Source: Rickettsia tillamookensis (lineage in GTDB: Bacteria > Pseudomonadota > Alphaproteobacteria > Rickettsiales > Rickettsiaceae). From it: DNA of 64,000 nucleotides. This document shows positions 58,781-64,000 of this stretch, piece after piece. Made by a program: the position numbers and the translations under genes. Where the stretch lies: NCBI RefSeq assembly GCF_016743795.2, contig NZ_CP060138.2, positions 682,001-746,000 of the forward strand. Reading direction: 5' to 3'. Under the pieces are notes generated by a model that saw nothing but the letters and a program-made list of their open reading frames with translations, did not search any database and was not told where the DNA came from. The stretch's first letter is position 1, and each line of letters opens with the position of its first letter.

Positions 58781-59173
58781 TTATGCGTTAGTTTTTAGTT
58801 TTTCTTTTCCGGCTAAACATTTTACTAGATTATTAACGGCTTGTTGTTCTTCCGTGCTATTAATTTTCATAAAATTTCTTGAAACTTCAATGCACATACG
58901 TTGATGTTGAGTATGTACAGGCTGCGGTTTATTAGCTTCTTCTAGACCTTCAAAGAAATAATCAATATTCCTATCTAAAGCTTCTGCGATTAGTACTAGT
59001 CTTCCTACAGAAATTCTATTAATTGCTTTTTCGTATTTTTGTAATTGTTGATGAGTAACATCAATTACTTCAGCAAGTTGTTGACGAGACAACCCCTTAG
59101 CGAGTCTTAAAGAATAAATTTTCTTACCGATAAAACTATCGATTTTTTGTATAATATCGTTTTTTCTACCCAT
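58781..59173 (-). CDS. XRE-family transcriptional regulator
   Basis: 130 residues. The Cro/C1-type helix-turn-helix spans about residues 15-72: IYSLRLAKGLSRQQLAEVIDVTHQQLQKYEKAINRISVGRLVLIAEAL. A short C-terminal extension (FFEGLEEANKPQPVHTQHQRM ... AVNNLVKCLAGKEKLK) has no known domain. It has a good ribosome binding site (AAGGAG) and is divergent from the YihY gene across a 417-bp AT-rich gap, where its operator may lie. Targets are unknown. Confidence 0.9.
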   Translation of the reverse strand: MGRKNDIIQKIDSFIGKKIYSLRLAKGLSRQQLAEVIDVTHQQLQKYEKAINRISVGRLVLIAEALDRNIDYFFEGLEEANKPQPVHTQHQRMCIEVSRNFMKINSTEEQQAVNNLVKCLAGKEKLKTNA

Positions 59174-59590
59174 TATCTTCTCCTTGGTTACTAATTATGT
59201 CTATATTTAAAAATTTTCTTTGAACAAAAATGATATTATCCTATATTATTATAAAACATGTGGTTATTAATAATTTTATACCATTAAACTTATCCAATTG
59301 TAAGTAGAAATAATACCATAAATTAATATTATAAGCAACTATAAAATAACAATATAATAAGAACTTTAAAATTATTTTGTTAACAGTCCTATAAATTGCA
59401 ATTTATAAAAAAACCAAATTTTGGTGTATTATAGAAAAATATAAAATTAATGCAAGGGGAAATTTCATTTCTATATTAATATTTCAAATCAAGGATAAAA
59501 TATAGTTTCATTTTAATTATAAATTAATTATTTACAGCGAACTTATTTAAGATTAAATATAAAATTAATAATAACAACTTAGCTTTTATA
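59174..59590. other. AT-rich divergent promoter region
   Basis: 417 bp between the XRE gene (minus) and the YihY gene (plus). It has many A/T tracts and no palindromic element, which is unusual for gaps of this size here. No specific promoter or operator can be chosen with confidence. Confidence 0.5.
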
Positions 59591-60418
59591 ATGAGAAAAA
59601 TTTTTAATTGTCTTTACATAGCCTTATTTAGAACAATAGAAGATGATGGCGTTGAACATTCGGGATATATGTCATTCATGATACTTTTATCTATTTTCCC
59701 TTTCCTAGTATTCTTATTAGCTTTAACAAGCTTTTTAGGAGCTTCAGAACTTGGTCAAAATTTTATACAAATTTTTCTAGAGAGTCTTCCGGAACAAGCA
59801 ACGGAATCAATAGAAAAGAGAATACGAGAACTACTAAGTGCTCCTCCTCAAAGTTTAATGAATCTTGCCATAGTAGGCAGTATTTGGACTGCTTCTTCTT
59901 TTGTAGAATGTTTAAGGACTATTTTAAATCGTGTATATCAAATAAAATCTCCCCCCCCTTATATAAGAAGAAGATTACTTAGTATTATACAGTTTCTTAT
60001 AATTAGTGCCTTGATTACCTTTACTATGTTTCTTTTAGTGGTGATTCCAATATTATTTACAAAAATTCCGATAATATTAGAGACCATTGAAAAATATAAG
60101 ATCATTTTAAATTTTATAAGATATTCTTTAATTTTAATTTTATTATTTTTAGGTGCCTCATCTTTGTATTATATATTACCTAATGTAAAGCTAAATTTTA
60201 TTGATGTATTTCCAGGGGCTTTATTAACTGTGATATTATGGATAATAAGCGGCTATTTACTTTCAACATATATAGTCTACTACAATCAACTAAATCTAAT
60301 GTATGGTTCCCTTGGTAGTATAATAGTTACATTAATATTCTTCTATATTATAAATATGATATTTATCTATGGTGCGGAATTTAATTATCTAATGAAAAAT
60401 TATGAAAATATAGAGTGA
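59591..60418 (+). CDS. YihY/BrkB family inner-membrane protein
   Basis: 275 residues with about six membrane segments. Family signs: DGVEHSGYMSFMILLSIFPFLVFLLAL, IVGSIWTASSFVECLRTILNRVYQ, LYYILPNVKLNFIDVFPGALLTVILWI and YGSLGSIIVTLIFFYIINMIFIYGAEFNYLM. Once annotated as ribonuclease BN, the family is not a nuclease; its transport role is unsettled. A hairpin follows at the stop codon. Confidence 0.9.
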   Translation: MRKIFNCLYIALFRTIEDDGVEHSGYMSFMILLSIFPFLVFLLALTSFLGASELGQNFIQIFLESLPEQATESIEKRIRELLSAPPQSLMNLAIVGSIWTASSFVECLRTILNRVYQIKSPPPYIRRRLLSIIQFLIISALITFTMFLLVVIPILFTKIPIILETIEKYKIILNFIRYSLILILLFLGASSLYYILPNVKLNFIDVFPGALLTVILWIISGYLLSTYIVYYNQLNLMYGSLGSIIVTLIFFYIINMIFIYGAEFNYLMKNYENIE

Positions 60419-60439
60419 AGTGCAGCTTAAAGCACTTCA
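60416..60439 (+). terminator. Terminator hairpin after the YihY gene
   Basis: Stem TGAAGTGC / GCACTTCA with an 8-nt loop. The left arm contains the TGA stop codon. A T-rich run (AGTATTTAGTTTTAC) follows. Confidence 0.65.
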
Positions 60440-60581
60440 TAAGTATTTAGTTTTACAAAAATAAAATAATTAATTGAAACAATTTCGGCAGTTTTATATT
60501 TAAAACTTTGTATCAATCTCTATTTTAGTTGTAAAAAAACAATTATTTTTTAGTTTTTAGGTTTTGCGAATAAAATACAAA

Positions 60582-61415
60582 TTATTTAAAAAACTCCGGT
60601 TTAAATAACATAAAGCTATCCTGAGATGATGTAGGTAATGGAGTTAAATTATATTGCGGATCGAAAGCATTCCCATAAATTTTTTCTATTTTTTGGAGCG
60701 AACTTGGAGATTTTAAAGCCAACAATATTGATTTTAAAATAGTAAAAATTGCTATATACGGATCGGTTTCAGGAGAAGATAAGCGATGTTCTAAACGTTT
60801 AGGAAAAGAATTTGGAATTCGTACAGCTACGCTTCTATTATTTCCACCGTATGATATATGTGTAGGAGCCATAAATTTTTTATTTAACCGTGAATAATCT
60901 AGAGTAGTCGGCATAAAAGCGAGTAGGGTGTCTAACATATAGTGACATAGCCCTTGTGCTGCTAAAATTATATAATAATCATTAAGCTCAGAATTAAAAT
61001 TAATATGAAAATGCATACTATTACCATAATCATCCAAAAACGGCTTAGGAGAAAAATCTATATAACCGTTTAACTGCTGTGCCATTTTTTTTAAAATAGT
61101 TTTAACCTCTAATATATTTTTTATATATTGTATTAGGTTTACAGAAGGAGGAAGATCTATTTCAAATTGGTTATTGCCTTTTTCTTTTTTTATTTTAGAA
61201 ATTTTAAATCTAGCTAAGTATTTTCTTGAAAGTATTTCAAATTTAGCTATATCAATATTGTGACTTAAATAAAACTCTATTTCTACGCCGATAATAGGGA
61301 TTAGGTTATAGTCTTGATGAAATTGTGCTATTATTTTTTCTAGCTGTTTATTTTTTTGTAAACGACCGGATAAAGTATTAATAAAACTATTATAATTAAT
61401 ATGGGGTATTTTCAT
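60582..61415 (-). CDS. Stand-alone glutamine-synthetase-like catalytic domain
   Basis: 277 residues matching only the catalytic part of GlnA-type enzymes. Features are IPIIGVEIEFYLS (metal glutamate), NQFEIDLPPS, SMHFHINF (substrate histidine region), GGNNRSVAVRIP (ATP/ammonium loop) and RLEHRLSSPETDPYIAIFTIL. Normal family members have about 440-470 residues with an N-terminal beta-grasp domain that completes the active site between subunits; that domain is missing. It may be a gamma-glutamyl-polyamine or other gamma-glutamyl ligase relative, or a decayed enzyme. The start codon overlaps the divergent pgeF start at the same CATG. Confidence 0.82.
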   Translation of the reverse strand: MKIPHINYNSFINTLSGRLQKNKQLEKIIAQFHQDYNLIPIIGVEIEFYLSHNIDIAKFEILSRKYLARFKISKIKKEKGNNQFEIDLPPSVNLIQYIKNILEVKTILKKMAQQLNGYIDFSPKPFLDDYGNSMHFHINFNSELNDYYIILAAQGLCHYMLDTLLAFMPTTLDYSRLNKKFMAPTHISYGGNNRSVAVRIPNSFPKRLEHRLSSPETDPYIAIFTILKSILLALKSPSSLQKIEKIYGNAFDPQYNLTPLPTSSQDSFMLFKPEFFK

Positions 61416-62136
61416 GGAAGGATTAATAAACGGATCAGTTTATTATAAAATTTTTGATAAAACATTCAATAATTCAAGTCATAGATATATAAAAAAAAAT
61501 AACTCTATAAATGAAACAGAAATAGTTGAAAACAAAAAATCTATTACTACTTATTTTAAAGCACAAGATATTTTAATTTTAAATCAAGTACATGGCAATC
61601 AAATTGTTAATGCTGATGAGTCCATAATAGCAGTACCTGAAGCAGATGGAAGCATTACAACTAAGAAAAATTTAGTATTAGCGGTACAATCGGCAGATTG
61701 TGTACCGGTATTACTTGCAAGCGGCGACGGTAAAATAATCGGAGCGGCACATGCGGGTTGGAAAGGAAGTATAAATAATATTATTAGTAATATAGTTACT
61801 AAAATGATAGAAAAAGGAGCAAAGAATTTAATAGCAATTATAGGTCCTGCTATAGATCAAAGTTCATATGAGGTTGATGATGAATATTATAAAGCTTTCT
61901 TAAGTAAAGATATTAACAATAAACAGTTTTTTATAAACTCGATAAAAGAAAATCATTATATGTTTGATTTACCGGCTTTTGTAGAGTTAAAACTTAAAGA
62001 AGCAGGCGTTAAAGATATAAAAAATATTGCTGAAGATACTTACATAAATCCGTTAAAATACCCAAGTAGAAGACGCTCATTTCACTTGCAACAACCTTAT
62101 AATGAGAATATATTGTCAGCTATTGTAATTAAATAA
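61414..62136 (+). CDS. pgeF: PgeF/YfiH family laccase-domain protein (purine nucleoside phosphorylase type)
   Basis: 240 residues. Family motifs are LNQVHGNQIV, DGSITTKKNLVLAVQSADCVPVLLA, GAAHAGWKGS and IGPAIDQSSYEV, then RRRSFHLQQPYN. These give the His/Cys/His zinc site of the DUF152 fold. Members were called multicopper oxidases but act as purine nucleoside phosphorylase/adenosine deaminase or as peptidoglycan editing factor. A GGGGT sequence lies 9 nt before the ATG. The start codon shares CATG with the divergent gene. Confidence 0.9.
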   Translation: MEGLINGSVYYKIFDKTFNNSSHRYIKKNNSINETEIVENKKSITTYFKAQDILILNQVHGNQIVNADESIIAVPEADGSITTKKNLVLAVQSADCVPVLLASGDGKIIGAAHAGWKGSINNIISNIVTKMIEKGAKNLIAIIGPAIDQSSYEVDDEYYKAFLSKDINNKQFFINSIKENHYMFDLPAFVELKLKEAGVKDIKNIAEDTYINPLKYPSRRRSFHLQQPYNENILSAIVIK

Positions 62137-62178
62137 ATATAATATACTCCTGTGAAATGAAGAGTTGGGATACTTCGG

Positions 62179-62290
62179 TACAACTTGGAAAAGAGCAAGG
62201 AGTCTGTAAGCCGAGGAGCGGAGCGTATACTAAAACGTTCAGCATCCGAGGACTTACAAAGACGACGTAGCCAATTTTTCAAGTTCAACG
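62179..62290. repeat. Family E palindromic element at the start of the deformylase-like gene
   Basis: Outer arms ACAACTTGGAAAA and TTTTTCAAGTT, inner arms GTCTGTAAGCCGAGGAGCG and GCATCCGAGGACTTAC. An open frame through it would add 38 residues to the next gene, but it ends 9 nt before the proper ATG. Confidence 0.85.
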
Positions 62291-62298
62291 AGTATACT

Positions 62299-62850
62299 AT
62301 GAATCAAAATAAACCTTACTACCAAATAGTCTATGCACCAAACGATATTTTTAAAAAACAAGCAGAATATATAGACATTGTTGATGATAATATTCGTACT
62401 ATTGTTGACAAAATGCTTCAGACTTTACATATAGAAAGGGCAGTGGGCTTGGGTGCTAATATGGTAGGAATATTAAAGCGTATAGCGGTAGTTGACCTAC
62501 ATGAAAATAATAAATCATCGCCTATAGTTTTTATTAACCCGGAAATAACTTATTTTTCCGAAGAAAAACAAACTTTTATTGAGGGTTCTTTATCGTTTCC
62601 AGGCATTGAAGCATCTATTACACGATCAAAAGCAATCAAGGTAAAATATCTTGATTATAACGGTAATAAGCAAGAGCTAGAAGCAGAAGGCTTTTTAGCA
62701 ACTGTAATTCAGCATGAAATAGATTATTTAAACGGCAAAACTTTCTTAGATTATTTATCAAAACTTAAGCGTGATACACTCCTTAAAAAGATGTTAAAGC
62801 ATATAAAACTCTATCCTCCACATATTCACGGTAGCGGTTGTAAGCATTAA
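62299..62850 (+). CDS. Peptide-deformylase-like protein lacking metal ligands
   Basis: 183 residues from the ATG at 62299 (MNQNKPYYQIVYAPND); the longer frame from 62185 is palindromic-element sequence. The fold matches Def, but all three motifs are altered. GxGLAAxQ reads GLGANMVG. EGCLS reads EGSLS (metal Cys replaced by Ser). HExDH reads HEIDY (second metal His replaced by Tyr), with the first His and catalytic Glu kept. Metal binding and deformylation are therefore unlikely. Rickettsia normally has a separate, canonical def elsewhere (established; not in this window). The role may be regulatory or structural. Confidence 0.88.
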   Translation: MNQNKPYYQIVYAPNDIFKKQAEYIDIVDDNIRTIVDKMLQTLHIERAVGLGANMVGILKRIAVVDLHENNKSSPIVFINPEITYFSEEKQTFIEGSLSFPGIEASITRSKAIKVKYLDYNGNKQELEAEGFLATVIQHEIDYLNGKTFLDYLSKLKRDTLLKKMLKHIKLYPPHIHGSGCKH

Positions 62851-62869
62851 GAGGCTATCTGTAAAGTTT

Positions 62870-62899
62870 TTGACATTTGAATTTAGAATATGTTATAAT
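62870..62899 (+). promoter_or_regulatory. Consensus promoter of the second toxin-antitoxin module
   Basis: TTGACA (62870-62875), 18-nt spacer, TATAAT (62894-62899). Both boxes are perfect sigma-70 matches, 27 nt before the antitoxin ATG, giving a very short leader. Confidence 0.85.
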
Positions 62900-62900
62900 T

Positions 62901-62920
62901 GACTAGTTAACTAACTAGTC
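62901..62920. promoter_or_regulatory. Operator palindrome of the second toxin-antitoxin module
   Basis: Perfect 9-bp arms GACTAGTTA / TAACTAGTC around AC, directly downstream of the -10 and covering the expected transcription start. The position fits autorepression by the antitoxin or the complex. Confidence 0.8.
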
Positions 62921-62926
62921 AGTTAT

Positions 62927-63181
62927 ATGAAAAATACAATTACAGCCTTTGATGCTAAAACCCATTTTTCTAAATTATTAGACCGAGCTAGTAAAGGTGA
63001 AGAAATTTTAATTACTAAAAGAGGGAAAGCTGCTGCAAAAATTGTTCCTATTGATTCTCATAATAATATTGAGATTGCAAACATTGCAGCTCTTAGACTT
63101 CGAAAACTTGCAAAAGAAATTAATTTACAACCATCGGATTTAGAAGTATGGCTAAATTACAAAAACGAGGGTAAGAAGTAA
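62927..63181 (+). CDS. Antitoxin, Phd/YefM type
   Basis: 84 residues. ITAFDAKTHFSKLLDRASKGEEILITKRGKAAAKIVPID is the Phd/YefM DNA-binding domain; the C-terminal part (LRLRKLAKEINLQPSDLEVWLNYKNEGKK) would bind the toxin. It is 3 nt before the PIN-domain gene and follows the promoter and operator listed above. Confidence 0.9.
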   Translation: MKNTITAFDAKTHFSKLLDRASKGEEILITKRGKAAAKIVPIDSHNNIEIANIAALRLRKLAKEINLQPSDLEVWLNYKNEGKK

Positions 63182-63184
63182 AAA

Positions 63185-63589
63185 ATGGTCTCTTTTGTTT
63201 TAGATTCTTCAGTAGTTTTATCCTGGCTTATGCCTGATGAAGTAGCAAATTTAGGAATATTAGATAAAACGATAAAAGAAGGAGCAATCGTTCCTTCTAT
63301 TTGGGGGCTTGAGATTGGAAATGTATTACTATGTGCAGAGCGAGCAAAACGTCTTACTTCCAATCAACGCCACCAAGCAATTTATACTTTAAAAGATATT
63401 TACATCAAAGTTGATCAAATAACCTTAGAGCACACATGGTTTGAAACAATGGATTTAGCGTGGCAGTATGGATTAACACTTTATGATGCTAGCTATTTAG
63501 AGTTAGCATTACGCTGTGGGTTACCAATAGCAACCCTTGATAAATCCTTAAAACAAGCAAGTAAAGCTGCTGGAGTCGTGGTGTTGTGA
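63185..63589 (+). CDS. PIN-domain toxin, VapC-like
   Basis: 134 residues. PIN acidic residues are in VLDSSVVLSW (Asp), SIWGLEIGNVL (Glu), YDASYLELA (Asp) and IATLDKSLKQA (Asp). It is a probable Mg2+-dependent RNase that is inhibited by the protein from the adjacent gene. It is not closely similar to the PIN toxin at 29227, so the two modules are independent acquisitions. Confidence 0.9.
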   Translation: MVSFVLDSSVVLSWLMPDEVANLGILDKTIKEGAIVPSIWGLEIGNVLLCAERAKRLTSNQRHQAIYTLKDIYIKVDQITLEHTWFETMDLAWQYGLTLYDASYLELALRCGLPIATLDKSLKQASKAAGVVVL

Positions 63590-64000
63590 TCACATTTTTA
63601 CAAGCCGTAGCCAAGCTTCCCAGTCACGTTTGCCTAAATCTTCTTCAAACGATAATAAGTCTTTTACCGTCTGCTTACATATTTCTACGGAAGGGGTTAT
63701 AAGCTCTTGTTCTTTTATAGAATTTAGTAGTATTTGTGTTTTGCAAGCTTGTTCTAAATGGTAAGTATAAAACATAGCTTCATGAATAGTTTTGCCGCAG
63801 GTAATAGCACCGTGATTACGAAGTAACATCACATAATTTTGCTTAAGGTCATTAACAAGTCTAGTGCTTTGCTTGTTGGCATCTAGCACTAGAGAATTAT
63901 AATCATAATATGATATTCTGTCGTAAAAATGTAACGCCCATTGACTGAACAGTAAAAGCCCGCATTTTAAAGCAGAAACTGCGATGCTTGCGGGAGTATG
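63590..64000 (-). CDS. Class II aldolase/adducin-domain protein (5' end outside window)
   Basis: The frame runs open to the window edge. It reads [20 protein letters not shown], then [22 protein letters not shown], the hallmark [36 protein letters not shown], and a tail ending EAWLRLVKM. LRNHGxxxxG...A...xxxLExAC is typical of the class II aldolase/adducin family, which includes fuculose-phosphate aldolases and adducin-like proteins of rickettsiae. The first metal-binding His residues lie beyond the edge, so activity cannot be judged. It ends directly after the toxin stop. Confidence 0.88.
   Translation of the reverse strand, partial: HTPASIAVSALKCGLLLFSQWALHFYDRISYYDYNSLVLDANKQSTRLVNDLKQNYVMLLRNHGAITCGKTIHEAMFYTYHLEQACKTQILLNSIKEQELITPSVEICKQTVKDLLSFEEDLGKRDWEAWLRLVKM

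Noticed and set aside
1..64000. CRISPR arrays, rRNA genes, phage blocks and full-size insertion sequences
   Set aside because: Direct repeats with regular unique spacers were not seen. The dispersed repeats are palindromic and irregularly spaced. No rRNA-like sequence, phage structural gene or complete IS with both ends was found.

Overview
The window is very AT-rich chromosomal DNA from a Rickettsia (Rickettsiales, obligate intracellular alphaproteobacterium). The evidence is several mutually consistent markers. These are a nucleotide-exchange Tlc translocase next to the vinculin-binding antigen Sca4, two large Sca-family autotransporters beside lon, a rpsO-pnp-truB block, an Lpt/KdsD lipopolysaccharide block, and dozens of Rickettsia palindromic elements (RPEs) between and inside genes. 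Gene content looks more like the spotted-fever/transitional lineages than the typhus group, because of the fimbrial and toxin-antitoxin inserts, but I cannot name the species.

Layout. 1-7.8 kb: end of a succinate-semialdehyde-type dehydrogenase, a small acidic protein, a GT2 glycosyltransferase, uvrD, a tandem pair of paralogous Rickettsia proteins and a PLP-dependent dehydratase. 7.8-25.2 kb: lon, then a tandemly duplicated two-gene module (autotransporter on +, ankyrin protein on -). In the first copy the autotransporter has two frameshifts and the ankyrin gene is internally deleted; in the second copy both are intact. A tRNA-Asp follows. 25.5-29.2 kb: a small conserved gene, hpf, a gamma-carbonic-anhydrase-like protein, folD and a ferredoxin-NADP reductase. 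29.2-35.3 kb: an accessory island with a VapBC-type module, an archaic (Csu-like, spore-coat-U) chaperone-usher locus with a single-domain chaperone, and a frameshifted AA10/LPMO-like chitin-binding gene. 35.6-39.5 kb: nrdA and nrdB, separated by a PD-(D/E)XK transposase-like gene and a remnant of a second one. 39.7-46.1 kb: a 1125-residue protein with an internal duplication, miaA, and a phosphomannomutase carrying an in-frame RPE. 46.3-49.2 kb: kdsD-lptC-lptA-lptB on the minus strand. 49.5-53.2 kb: truB-rpsO-pnp on the minus strand. 53.6-58.6 kb: tlc and sca4. 58.8-64 kb: an XRE regulator, a YihY-type membrane protein, a stand-alone glutamine-synthetase-like catalytic domain, a PgeF/laccase-domain protein, a peptide-deformylase-like protein that has lost metal ligands, a Phd/PIN toxin-antitoxin module with a clear promoter and operator, and the end of a class II aldolase-type gene.

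The most unusual theme is the palindromic-element load. Several families can be separated by eye. One of them, a shell with GTTGTTGCATGGCTCGG-type arms, always encloses a second palindromic element here and often sits inside a third, giving two- to four-level nests. One inner element near 10.4 kb is bounded by a perfect 8-9 bp direct repeat of the interrupted sequence, which looks like a target-site duplication. RPEs also supply in-frame protein sequence (phosphomannomutase, second pilin) and false upstream starts (uvrD, miaA, kdsD, def-like).
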